Positions 1 through 47,812 of a DNA stretch of 64,000 nucleotides are shown piece by piece (position 1 is the first letter of the stretch; every line of letters begins with the position of its first letter). The position numbers and the translations under genes were made by a program. The notes beneath the pieces were generated by a model, which was not told the origin of the DNA, did no database searches, and saw only the letters and a program-made list of their open reading frames with translations. Origin of the DNA: Beaufortia kweichowensis (Eukaryota; Chordata; Actinopteri; Cypriniformes; Gastromyzontidae); NCBI GenBank assembly GCA_019155185.1, contig CM032816.1, positions 6,488,510-6,552,509 on the forward strand, written 5' to 3'.

Positions 1-72
1 CGTCACATACGTCGCTCAGTACATTGACTGTTCTGGTTTATTGGTTGTTGCGAGAGTTTTAACACTGCAGCA
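1..72 (+). other. tmem168: tmem168 5' UTR / upstream edge
   Basis: These bases precede the tmem168 start codon at 73. The cactgcag tract ending at base 70 looks like a 3' splice acceptor just before the ATG, so the untranslated leader may be spliced, with its first exon outside the window. No promoter motif is visible in so short a stretch. Confidence 0.4.
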
Positions 73-2682
73 ATGTGCAGGTTGATCAAATACTGCATGA
101 GTCACATGATTTATGCTGTCATGACCTGGCTGGACGAGGCCAACAGAGGGGTCAACATGTGGTCCTCCATCCGTTACCTTGGATACCTGTCCAGCCTGAA
201 CTCACTGGTGGCCATTTGCTTGGGACTGTATGTACAATGGGAGAAGACCGCCGATACTATCATCCTGGTGATTTTTATTTTAGGCCTTTTCGTCCTCGGG
301 ATCGCTATTATTCTCCACTACTATTTTGGCATGGAGAGAGTCAGCATCTTTCTGTTGCATCTGTGGTTTGGTTTCCTGCTGGGTTTGTTGTGCTTTCTCA
401 ATATCCCCTCCAAAGAGACCAATGCCATAGAACAGGCAGCGAACTACATGTTGGTCGCCAGTGTCGTTATAAGAATTCTATGGGCTTTGGTTGAAAGATT
501 ATGTGGTTACACTCGACATCAACCTGCCTTCCTCAGATCCAGAGAGGCTTTGGAGCTCCTGGGCTTTATTGTGGCCAGCCTGACTTTGGTTGGTCACAAA
601 TTCATAAGTCTCGTTGCCCTGACGCTCTCCTTAGCTGCTCTCATAGTGGACTTGCGTATGAAGTCCTTCCTCGCTCTTCCGAACCTCATCTGCTTCTCTG
701 CGATCTCAACGTTCTTCTTCCAGCAGTCTTTAGGGGTGTCCACCAACCCCTTCGCCTTGTCCTGCTTCTTCAGCCGCCTCGTCTGCGACCCTTTTTTGGA
801 TGTTTACTTCAGTGGCCTTTCGGTCACCGAACGCTGGACTCCACTGCTAATAAGAAGAGGGTTGTGGAGGCATCTGTCACTTCTTCCGCTGGTTGTTGTG
901 GAGGTAGCCTTTCTGGTTATGGCTGCTCTGAAGATGGGAGATCTGGATCGGTGGTACCTGCTGATCCCCGGTCTCTCAGCCTCCACTATTTTCTGGATCA
1001 TCTGTCATCTGGTTTTTCTGGTGACGCTGTGGGGGTTTCACAGTAAGCTGAGCGACTGTCAAAGGCTGTGCATGACCCACATGTCGGAGGCTGGAGAGTT
1101 GGACAGGGTGATGGCGTCTAAGGGCATGCGGCACTTCTGCCTCATATCAAAACGTCTGGTGATGTTCAGCCTGGTGTCAACCATCATACTAGGGGCTCTG
1201 GCTTGGCAGGTAAGATTTCTGGAATACAGAATTTACTTCAGAGAGTCTTAATATATTACGGTGCATAAAGCCCCTAATTATTATGCAAATTATACTGGAC
1301 CTAAATCTACCAAACCTTTTTTTCCGTGAAATGCTTTGCTTGTGCTTGCAATATATTTCCATAAATTGAATGCCACTTGGTTTAATGTCTTGTTAATTGA
1401 TATTATTTGATGAATATGTCATAAATGTCCAAATAGTTGTATCCCATATAGGTACATAATGTTCTTAGACATGTATGTACATAATGTTCTTAGAAAATAA
1501 TTTTGTGTTTTTCTTACAGCCGTCGAACAGTCTATTCATTGCTTTGTTTCTGCTGGTATTACCACTCGAGTCACTTGCCCACGGTCTCTTCCATGAATTG
1601 GGAAACAGCCTGGGAGGAACCTGTGTTGGGTACGGTGTGGTCATTCCAACCAACTATTGCAGGTATTGAAAAGACATTCACATATTTAGATTTATGTAAG
1701 AAAAAAGGTACGAGAAGCAGTCGCATTATTCCACCTTGTTCCATCTAACTTTCCTCTTTCTTTCAGCCCAGATGGGCAGCCCACCCTTCTGCCTCCAGCG
1801 CATGTGCAGGAGCTTAATCTGCGCTCGACGGGAATGCTCAACAACATGCAGCGCTTCTTCTCCCATCACATGATTGAGACCTACGGTTGTGACTATTCCA
1901 CCAGCGGCTTGAGTCTGGAGGCCCTGCAAGCCAAGCTTCGCATATTCATGGAGGCCCACACGGCTGACGGCCCACGCCATGACACGTATGTGCTGTTTTA
2001 TAGCGGCCACACTCATCGCAGTGGAGAGTGGGCTCTGGCAGGTAAGACAATGAATACATTATTCTTTAAATGTAGAAATAAATTGAATGACTTGCTCTGA
2101 TGACATCATAATTGGATCATTTTATCCAATCAGGTGGAGATGTTTTACGTCTTGATGAGATCGTGCAGCTCTGGAGGGAGAAAAATCGCCGGCTTTTGCT
2201 CTCGTCTGATCATTATCCTCGATACTGAGAACTCTCTGCCTTGGGTAAAGGAGGTGAAGAAAATCGAGGGGCTTTATGTAGCAGTTCAAGGGGCGGTGCT
2301 GTCCAGTCCCACAGACCTGGAGGTCCAGGATGCACCTCAGCTCGGAGACTTCATCTCCCAATGGGTGGATTTTAACTGTAACCCCGACAGCATCGTCCGG
2401 TGGTCTGAGCGTGGTCGGACCGTCCGACCTGTCTATGGCATCTCCAGACACTGGAGTGACTACAAACTCCACCTACCTACTGAAAGTGACGTCACCAGGC
2501 ACTGGAAGATCTACTTCCCACGCTTGACTTACCCTGTGGTTCAGTTAGCCCATTGGTGCGGTGGGCTTAACCTCTTCTGGGTTTGCGGTTACTGTGTCCG
2601 GCTGCTCCGAAGGATCAAACTCACATGGTTTCCTCCCGCGGTGCTTGATACCGGACAAGGTTTCAAGCTGGTCAAATCGTAA
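73..2682 (+). CDS. tmem168: Transmembrane protein 168, four coding exons, frameshifted in the last exon
   Basis: Coding exons are 73-1209, 1520-1662, 1767-2041 and 2134-2682, all with GT-AG borders. The first exon gives 379 residues with several hydrophobic membrane spans and matches vertebrate TMEM168 closely from the first methionine (for example RYLGYL, LGLYVQWEKTA and YFSGLSVTERW). Exon 2 carries LPLESLAHGLFHELGN, exon 3 the YSGHTH motif of the soluble C-terminal part, and exon 4 ends in LDTGQGFKLVKS as in the human protein. The reconstructed length is about 700 residues against 697 in human. Exon 4 has one extra base near 2181-2193: the reading frame entering it (GDVLRLDEI...) hits TGA at 2226-2228, while the rest of the protein (FCSRLIIILD...) continues in the +1 frame to TAA at 2680-2682. 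As written, a product of about 549 residues would result. TMEM168 is a multi-pass membrane protein of poorly defined function. Identity is certain; intactness is not. Confidence 0.93.
1450..1497. repeat. Short tandem duplication in tmem168 intron 1
   Basis: The 17-mer TACATAATGTTCTTAGA occurs twice with a 26-base period, starting near 1453 and 1479. Confidence 0.7.
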
Positions 2683-4366
2683 AGCAGGAACTACAGTGTG
2701 ATGACACTGTAAGCAGCTGCTGGTCACAGCGGGGTTGACTGTATCTGGACAGGTGACTCTCACCTACGGCAGCTTTGTTATTTGGACCAGCCAAGCGATG
2801 TTTAAAAATCTCAGGTGTGAGAACACTCCAGGTGTGTGTTTGCTATGGTAAGAATAACTGAAAGTTGTCCTACTTACTAACAAGAGCGTGTTAACTTGCT
2901 CTCCAAGCAGATTCATGATTTTAGGAAGCAAGAGGGAATCTCTTCAAACTAGTGAAAATGTGAAAAAAGTGAATTTGTTTCATTGTGAAATTATTTTATG
3001 ATAATTAAGCACAACCCTCTTTATTGTCATTACTACACTTCACAAGAATTAAATGTCTTCTTTTCATTGCTCAAATATGAGAGAGAATTTTAAAATTATT
3101 TGTATAATTATATATTTGTTGTACATTTGTACTGATTTAAATAGAAAATTGTGGATAATAATGGAAATTACAAACAATCACTCCAGATGCTTTATGGTAC
3201 CTTTTATATAATTTTACAGTGAATGTGCTTAATAGTCATGAAAATAATTAAACAATGCAAAAAATTCTTCCCAAATATTTTTGTCTGATTTTCTTTTTTC
3301 TTTTGCATTAGATGTGGTTTTGTGAGATTCACAGACAGTAAGTTACCGATGGGTTGTGCTAATAGCTTTGCGTCCACTAACAATCAACTGTTACAGCTTT
3401 AACCTATATTATATTTCAACCTGCACTGCTATTTAACATTTACTAGCATATTTTGTTAATAACTTCATCTTGTTGGCTTTAAAAACTCTAAATTATAAAT
3501 GTACCAGCACTGTTGAATACAACATTTTACAGCCATTTGTAGAGTGCCTCTTTATAACTTTGCTTAACAAAATCCTGGCCTTATATTTAGTGTAGCACTA
3601 AACACTAAAATTCCCCACACATTCAGATCGGTTAATTGGAGAACTATATTTTTATTGCATTTTATTTTATTTGTCTATACAGTACAAGATTTTCTACTGC
3701 CCTTGTGGTAAATTTATACTATTTTGATACTATGTTTGGTTTTGCTAAACACTGTTGAATGACCTTGTATGCAAGCGAGGATTATATTTTAGTCAGTTGA
3801 CTAATATTCTATGTGTAGAAGAAAGCCAGCATAACTAAAACGAATGTTTATACTGGTCATGTTTTTATGAAGTGCCTTGCTCAAGATTAGTCCTCACCGA
3901 AAGATACAGGGATTTATTCCTAGTGAAATATGCAATATTTATTAAACTGATCCTAGGTTGTCCTAAGACATGTATGAAGAGGTTTGAAGCTTTGAACTTG
4001 AATGAAGATTGAACAAGTTACTGGGGATTGATGATTTCAATGATTTCTTGATTTTTATGTGAATGAAATCAGCCATAATCAGAATGAGTTTCATAATAAT
4101 AAAAGTTGCTCTTTCACTGCCAGTTTCTGTATGGAATTGTTTATTGTGCCAAGTGATAAGAAAGCTACTACGTACCTGTTCTGCATCACATACATTTGGC
4201 TCGATTTATTCAAAGCAACTTACTGTAGAAGGGACACAGTTTTAGCTAAAAGCTTAAGGTTTCCACTAAAAGACATCTCAAACACATATGTGAATAAATA
4301 ATGTTTATTTATTTCACATGAAAATGAACCGATTTTATTTTTTAATTCTGTTGGCATCACTGGTCT
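2683..4366 (+). other. tmem168 3' UTR and convergent intergenic region
   Basis: There is no coding potential in this AT-rich stretch between the tmem168 stop and the znf277 stop on the other strand. It probably holds a long tmem168 3' UTR, since AATAAA occurs on the plus strand at 4098-4103 and again at 4293-4298. The short open frames near 4060-4300 have no recognisable similarity. The two genes are convergent with 1684 bases between their stop codons. Confidence 0.5.
4304..4339 (-). terminator. znf277 poly(A) signals
   Basis: On the minus strand AATAAA occurs at 4334-4339, about 30 bases past the znf277 stop, and twice more at 4304-4313. The last two lie inside a palindrome that also carries AATAAA on the plus strand (4293-4298), so the region could end transcripts from both sides. 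Confidence 0.5.
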
Positions 4367-7300
4367 TCAGCTGGAGCTGCCTCTGTCTTTGAGAAGTTTA
4401 TTAAGCACACTGGTCTGTTTTAAGAGCTTCAGGTTTGAGATATCTTCTGCTATAACAGGAACTTCAGAGCTGTGATTTGGACCCTCAGATTCACTCTCGC
4501 TGTCTGACAGAGCTGTGAGAAGAGCATCATTCTCATATGTGGGAAAGTAGTATCTAGAAAAAGAGAAGGTTGCAATCCAGGAAAATAGTAAATCTCTTTG
4601 ATTGGCATTCTACTGTTTATGATGCAACTGACTCAATATAAAAGTTAAATTGTTGGTAACGTATCAGTATGATTCTTACTGTGGTTGGTCCCAGTGTGAG
4701 ACCTCAGGCAGCTGCATCACATGACTTGTGTTAACAAGGTGTTGAATCAGTTCCTCTTTGGTTCCAAATTTCTCCTGACAGCCGTAGCAGCGACACTGGT
4801 GCAGCTCACGCCGGATGTAATTTACCAGTTTGACTTGCTGGTAAAACTTTAGGTCTGGCAAAAAACACAACATACGTTGTTATGAGATTTTGTTCCTTGT
4901 AAAGGGAGATACAGAATAACTGATTTCTCCAAAACAACCCAAAACTTCTCTTAGATGAGATATAAAATTATACTCACTTAGATCCATTTTTATTTTATGT
5001 AGGTCAAATTCATGAGTTTCCTGGACAAAGAACATTATTGTTGAAATGTACGTTTAAGAAAGCAGGTTAATTCACTTATAAAGTTTTTTGCCACTAGGAC
5101 TCTTATGTAAATATGCTATTAGCTTGGAGTGATGCGCAATATAGTTTCTAGATGATATCAAATACCTTCATGTGCGTGTAGATTTTGTCCATGGTATCCG
5201 CCTGCTGATCACAAAACAGACACACGGCGCACACGGGGTGAGCCTGCCAATCTGACCAATCACTGCAAAGAGATTGAAAATAAGAAAATTAAATTGAACA
5301 TTTGACCTTTGAAAGACATTTACTTAGCCTTTGAAGATCAAGTAAAAGATGAAGGCCTTACTCATCCTCATCTTCCATGAGATCTCTGTCATCTTCAGAC
5401 TGCACCTCCTCCCAGGTCTTCCCTAACTCCTACAAAACCATAACAGCACAAAGATCTCAACCAAACCATCTGATGTCACAATGAATCTCAGAGGAATGGA
5501 CATATTTGAAAGTACCAGGTAATTGATGATGTAAAAGCGATCGTAGTCGTGGTTTCTGGCGTTGATTCGTCGATGCTGCTTCTTTCTCATGTGATCTTTC
5601 AGGGTTGTTTTGTCCCTGAATGTTTTCTCACAGTATAGACACTGCATACTATTGGAAAAAGAAAAGAATCTTTCAAGACTTTCAAAAAGCAAAATAACTT
5701 GTGTATGATTTGAAAACACAAATATAAAAAAACATAAAACTAACATAATGGTTCATAAAAACTAACCATTAACTAAAAATGCTTTTAAAAATAATCTGCA
5801 ATGACAACAATCACCAAATGGGGGCAACAAGAGATACCTTCTCCATCTCCACTGTGACTATGTGCAATAACAAGCGAGACCATTAAAACAATATTTCCAG
5901 TAAAATAACAAAATGGTATTCAAATCTTTAAACACTTACTTCTCCAGTTTCCATTCAAGAGTATCAAGAAACTCTTTGCAGCAGACAATGTTATCAGGCA
6001 GACCAATGCTGAAAGAGTGTTCTTTAGCCATGTGGTTTAGCAGTAAAGATCTGTACAAATACAGCGTAAAAGTGAGGCCAAGAATCTAAAGTCTCGATGA
6101 CAGTGAAATGTACTATTTTCAAAAAATGATCAAGATTTTTGTCCTGTTTGCTTTTTATTAGTTTCTGCTAGACTGAGGTTTTTATTGAAATGTCGGACCT
6201 ATTCTGCATGTACAGGTACCTGTTTCCTGTAAATTCTTCATTGCAGAACATACAGGTGCGATGAAAGGTTGTATCATCTCTCTCTTTTTGCTGCTGGTCC
6301 AAAACTTCCTCCTAATTAAAGAGGCATATTAAACAAATATCATTAATCACAAGCTCATCTACTGTTATATTTGTACCACCAGCACTACAATGCAGTGTGC
6401 ATTATAAATATAGACATAATTGTGATCCCGTAAACAATAATAATAATAATTGTGATAATAATAATTGGTATGAATCATAGTGTGACAGCCCTGTGTTGTT
6501 ATCATTCAAGATATCTGAAACCCGCTGTTGGTTTGCCATAATCGTCAATAATTATCACAGATGCAAACTGCACAATAATGATGTTTAATAAACAGCGCTA
6601 ATCCTCTCAGCTCGAGTTTCATCGACGTGCAGCGCGTCATCGAATGATTGAGAAAGGTCACAGCTGTGCTGTTAAACAGCTGGTCGCCACACTGCAGAGT
6701 CGACTGCAGAGGTGCTGAGGAGGCAGGTTGCCTAGCAACCACAATCACAGATTTTTGCCTGAGATGAAATGTGTGCGAGATGATTATGTTGACTCATAAT
6801 ATCTCTGCAAAAACAATCAGGGGGGCGGTGGGGGAGGTTTGGGCTTCTCGCTGAACGTTGTGTTAATTGTTTCTCAGAATTTCCAGGTACATTACTGTGG
6901 CCAGACACCTACCTAAACTGCCTTCATATTGCAGCAACTGTATTTCAGCTGTATTACCTCTGTTATGCAGTTACATAACAGGAAATTATTTACTTGTAGT
7001 CTTTTTGTGCAGGGTTTAAAATTCCCTAAAATGTAGCTTTTATTGCCTATTTATTGCGACTTTCATGCATGTGCAGGGAAAATTAATCTAATTATGCTTT
7101 ATATATAAATCATATCAAGATAAAATATTAGCATACACCCAGGCTGTTCTTATGATGATGTCACTCATATTCCAAGGTTTCTTCATGGTATTCAAGTCAA
7201 GGTCCTGAGGTGGTATTTATCAATTCACTTTGACCAGGAGAGCTGCTCGAACATCAGCTTTGAATTATCATTTTAGTTACACAGAAAGCTGATCCCAGAG

Positions 7301-8857
7301 CAGGGCTCCTAAACTGTAATGTTTACGCCTTAGTCTTAGATGTTTGATAGACCCTTTACCAGTCGTCTCTGTTGTAGCTGCTCCCTGAGGATTCTGTCTT
7401 CTGGCAGTGCATCACACAATAGAAAATAGTGCTCTTGTTGTTCTAAAATGACACAAGGAGTTAGACTATAGACCAAAAGTGCCCAACAAACATTAAATAA
7501 TGGAATATTGTGGATTATAAATGATACATTACTATCACAGCAACACTTAAGAGGATATTTCACACATTTGGCGATACTTTTATTTTGATTTTTTATTGAT
7601 CATTTTCTATCATTAGATGCAAGTGTTTGGTTTGAATCTCTCTTACCTACAGGACCGTCAGAGTTGGTTTTTATAACACTGCAAAAGTCTGTAATGGGCT
7701 GTTCTGTAAATCTTTTCTTCCAATACAACATGTACCTGAAAGAAAAGCAGTAAATCTTCATTACATTTTTCAATTCTGGCAGTTTGAATACTGGAGACTA
7801 ACTGTACTAATCACATGAAGTCTTACCGTGGGAAATCCGCAATGAGTTTGACATCAGCGATAACCAGTTTGTGATCCAACACCATGTGCTTGAGAAGCTT
7901 GTCTTTCTCAGAAAAGGTAAAAGAGTCTGAACACAGCACACAGCTCACTGAATGGCCATCTTTAGAGGAAGCAAAGCAGCTGCTGACATTTAGGTGCTCG
8001 GGGAAACAAAGCGGCTCTAGAATACAGTCCTGGTCACCTGATAATGAAAGAACATACTGAGAAAATATTGTAGGTTTTAACTGTAATATTTATACACTAA
8101 ACAGGTTTTAGACACTTACCCTGCCAAAAATATATATATGACCTTTGTTGCATTAAAACCAGAATATAGTAAGTACTTCATTTTTTCTCACTTCTTTTTG
8201 TATTTAATATGAAATGAATTAAGATCAGAATAATTGTTTGTTGTTAGTTTCTCTCAAGTTAACACAATCGTCTCAAATTATATGATCCTTAATACATTCA
8301 CAAATGTATTCTGTATATAAAATCAGTGTAAAGGGCTTCAGGATCATTGAGAAACCATCGTTGTCTCCTACATCCCACGAGCCACAACATTCACACAAAC
8401 AAGCAGCTGACTCACGCAAACAGCAGGTCATGACACATTTGTACTCCTAAGTGTACTTCATGATCTGTTTTTAACTTCTTATTGACATTTGAAGAATTGC
8501 TGAGAACCGACACAGCTACTAGATCATCCAAACAGCCAGTGTTTTTCACACTAAGCATTTATTGACTTTTAAACCCAGATCTCGAATACAAGATGATAGT
8601 GATTCATTATTATAAGTTCTTATTAAAATAAATAAAAACTAAACTTTCTGCATGTTATATTGATATAGATTGCAAAGAATGTTAAATTGCATGTTATTAA
8701 TAGTCGGGTAACCTAATATTAAATCGGCGAATTTACCGATTATAAAATATTGCCGTCTAAAATGACAAATAAATAAAATTTATGCCAACACATGTCGCTA
8801 TGAAACCAATTCTGTCAACTAACCTGTCAAATTAGTGTTGTGCGTCTCCGTGGCCAT
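4367..8857 (-). CDS. znf277: Zinc finger protein 277, 12 coding exons
   Basis: On the minus strand the coding exons, 5' to 3', are 8857-8824, 8037-7827, 7735-7647, 7442-7360, 6311-6220, 6050-5940, 5648-5516, 5429-5362, 5262-5166, 5020-4978, 4854-4680 and 4553-4367. All have GT-AG borders and their phases join to 440 codons plus TGA, against 450 in human. C2H2 fingers are visible at about residues 44-67 (CVLC...H...H), 159-181 (CMFC) and 208-232 (CLYC), with further Cys/His pairs in CAVCLFC and CRCYGC. Family hallmarks include FRDKTTLKDHM, RFTEQPITDFCSV and YYFPTYEND. An acidic Ser/Glu-rich tail follows the last finger. ZNF277 is a nuclear zinc-finger protein reported to interact with ribosomal protein uS5 and with Polycomb components; the sequence does not show which role applies here. 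The start ATG at 8857 opens a short first exon that joins in phase to the conserved DCILEPL segment. No breaks were found. Confidence 0.95.
6312..7359. other. znf277 intron 4 with a GC-richer island
   Basis: This is the largest znf277 intron apart from intron 1. Most of it is AT-rich. Bases 6590-6760 are more complex and contain a palindromic RFX-type X-box, GTTGCCTAGCAAC, at 6727-6739. The minus-strand open frame there (6748-6545) has no family resemblance and is taken as chance. Confidence 0.4.
8038..8823. other. znf277 intron 1
   Basis: AT-rich intron between the 34-base first coding exon and exon 2. No gene, RNA or clear repeat was recognised in it. Confidence 0.6.
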
Positions 8858-9160
8858 GTTGGTCTTCCAAGTCATGTGACTTGGCAGATCATTTATTGAC
8901 CAATCAGAATGAGCCCACAACGGCGAAGGGGTTTGTGGGCATTGTGGTTTCATCGTTCATCGTCTCTCATTCATTTCCTGCATTTCCCATGAGGCAATCG
9001 TGTTTTTCTTCAGGGCTGAGAAAATGTGCTGTATGTGGGATGCTGCTGCTGTGGCTCTGCCCTCAGAACAATACAGTGCAACGCTGTGTAACAACAATAT
9101 GGATAGCATCAGCCGCAAATGCTCTGTTTTATAGCACATTTTTGTACTTGACGAGGAAAA
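8858..9160. promoter_or_regulatory. Head-to-head znf277/dock4 promoter region
   Basis: The start codons of znf277 (minus, 8857) and dock4 (plus, 9161) are only 303 bases apart and point away from each other, so both 5' UTRs and the core promoter(s) must lie here unless there are upstream non-coding exons. A CCAATCAG box (NF-Y type) is at 8900-8907. YY1-like ATGGC cores overlap both start regions: the znf277 initiator region and the end of dock4 exon 1 near 9188-9194. There is no TATA box in a convincing position. Human DOCK4 and ZNF277 are also divergently arranged. Confidence 0.65.
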
Positions 9161-45388
<36,228 letters not shown>

Positions 45389-47550
45389 CGTGTCATTGGT
45401 TACGGGCCATCTGCACAATGGAACTAAAGGCCGGGACTACGATTTATTTTGCAGTAGCTTACTGTAAAAATACTGTAGCCCAGGTTATGTGTCAAAATTG
45501 TTTGGAATGCAAAGAGGTACATTCAGTGTTTTATTTAGCAATTTTTGTCATTATGATCTTAAAATCAAGACGAACAAACTGAACGAGCCTATTTGTGAAT
45601 GTTTTACTTGATATTTGTTTATCGATATTATGAGATCATCTTCATTTTATTGGTTTGGTGACTTTTGTGGATGGCCCAGTGGACAATAGACTGGTATTTA
45701 TGAAACATCTTGACATAGTTTCTCCGACACACAATCACAGCTGGAAACGTTGATAGCGGAAAGCCGTGAAGAGATTATGTAATGGCATGTAATTTACAGC
45801 AAAATCTGAAGATCTGGCAGGTCCACATCCCATTTAGAATGCTCTAAAATATTGCTAGCAAGGTATTTTTGATAGAAGTACAAATTCCATGACTGTACAG
45901 CCTTTCTTTTCACACGACGACTTTTTTCTGCTTACACAAACGGAGGTGTGCAGCTAGACCTGCAACTCATTTTAACCGCTTTGTACTTTCCGGAATGGCT
46001 AAAAGGTGCTACATATTTCTTAGTGTTTTTTTCTAATGTAGCCTCGTATCTACCGAAACTGCCTGACCGTTAAATGTGCCATGTGATGAAATTGTGAGTA
46101 TTGTGCCAAAGATGCAAACAGTATTAACTTCTTTGTCAGTGAGAATAGTTAGGAAAGCTTAACTGAAGTTAGCTCGACCGCTAGTGCTCAACAATGTTCT
46201 TCTTAAACCGTGTGCAGAGGCATAGATCTACACTGCATGGGGCATGAGCAGTACAAAGCAATATAATCATTGTAGTTTGCAGAGAGTAATTGGAAATATC
46301 ATCTAGTTCTGAGATGAGTGTTCCTCAGCAGCCTATCCCACATTAGATTCCTCTACGGTAATCATTTCTGAACAGTTTTGGGTAGATTGTCAAAACTCGT
46401 TTTTTTCTTTCTATTGTAAATTTGAAGAATTAAAATTCATATTGGACTCATAGATGACAAATGCAAAGTTAAAGAACTGCTGTATAGAATTATTTCTGGT
46501 TTTATTGTTTTGCTTATGCATTTCATTTACTTGTTTTTATTCTTTTACAAAAATAATTGTGATACATTTTCAAATCTTATTTTCATAAAAAACAAAATGA
46601 GTCCTTACCCTTGTTTATTTTTCATCCTTTCATATTTTTGGTTACTTTTACCATGGAAACATACTAAACATGAATATCTTTAAAGGCAAAGTCTATGAGC
46701 TGATTCTAAACATTTTATTTTCAAGCACATTTCTTGCTACACAAAACTAGGGCCTAAAAATAAGTACATTAAGGAACAATCTTGATTGATAGTAACAAAC
46801 AGCTTTTTCACTGCCACCTTGAAAGCCCACATCTCTTTAATTAATTCTGAATAATCAATATTTGATAAACAATACATATACAGTATAAATAAATAAATGC
46901 TACTTAAATTACAATGGAGTACCAATATAAATATCCCTTTGTAAACTTAGGTGAGTTTACGTTCTTGCTTGTTATAGACAAGTCATTCCCAAAAAGCAAA
47001 AATTCCTGATGGTTTTATTGTATTCTGTTTTTGTAGATAAATACAAAGTTCTGCTAATGGAAATATAAAGTTCTGTATTTTTGGCAACCTAAAACATTTA
47101 AAGCGTAAAACATTAAATTAACTTTGGAATGATTACAAAATACATACAGATGGGCAATGTAAATGATTTGTTTGTAACCTATTTCCTGAATGGCTTTGCA
47201 GCTCCGTTCTCATACTCAAGAGTTGCTCATTTTAGGCAATCATGTTTTGTATTTTCAATAGATTGCCGTAGGATTTGTCGCGCTTGTATTTCTCTCCTTT
47301 TCTCTCCTATCACTCTCGTTTTTTATGGATTATGCTCTTTCTGTTCAATTTTTTGAACTTGTAAAGTTGTACTTTATATCATATGATGGGATGAAAGTAT
47401 TCCATATAGCCTGTGTTACAGATTTTGTACAAAGGGTGTTTATATGAAAATGTAACCAGTTCATAGCTTTGAATGTTGCAACTAAAGTTTTTATTTGTAA
47501 ATGTTGAATATTAACCATTAAACAAATAAAAGTTCATTGATGTAAAATGT
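45389..47550 (+). other. dock4: dock4 3' UTR
   Basis: About 2.1 kb without coding potential follow the dock4 stop. An AATAAA at 47525-47530, just after a T-rich run, is the best end signal; an earlier AATAAATAAA cluster lies near 46887-46897, and another AATAAA near 47653. A 3' UTR of this length is usual for the gene. Confidence 0.6.
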
Positions 47551-47689
47551 AATTGTTACAAGTTATTGCTTCTGTCAGATTTGGTGACTGATCTGAATAA
47601 CAGCTGTTGGGAAACATTTTACATATGCAATTTACATATTGCAATTTATAAAGAATAAACTTAGCTTAAACATGTGCACACCATACAGG

Positions 47690-47812
47690 CACTCTTTACT
47701 GTGCATATGCAGAAATTTGCGGCTATTAAACGGGAGGGCATTAGGACCCTGCGAACTACGACCGCGGCACGTACTACTGAACGGAGCGACGTACAAAACA
47801 TAAAGACGTTAG
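47690..47812 (+). promoter_or_regulatory. immp2l: Probable immp2l promoter and non-coding first exon
   Basis: A short CpG-containing stretch (47745-47795) stands out from its AT-rich surroundings and is followed by a strong donor, AG|gtgagt, after 47812. The first coding exon of immp2l, at 51292, opens with a splice acceptor three bases before its ATG, so an upstream non-coding exon is required. This is the best candidate, but the exon's 5' limit is not visible. It starts within about 160-300 bases of the dock4 poly(A) signal. Confidence 0.45.

Noticed and set aside
75..1046. Other open frames over tmem168 exon 1
   Set aside because: They are shadows in other frames of the conserved tmem168 reading frame.
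4059..4301. 80-codon open frame in the tmem168-znf277 interval
   Set aside because: It is AT-rich, has no similarity that I recognise and overlaps the poly(A) region of both genes.
6545..6748. 67-codon minus-strand frame in znf277 intron 4
   Set aside because: No recognisable domain, no splice logic linking it to znf277, and the phases of exons 4 and 5 already join correctly without it.
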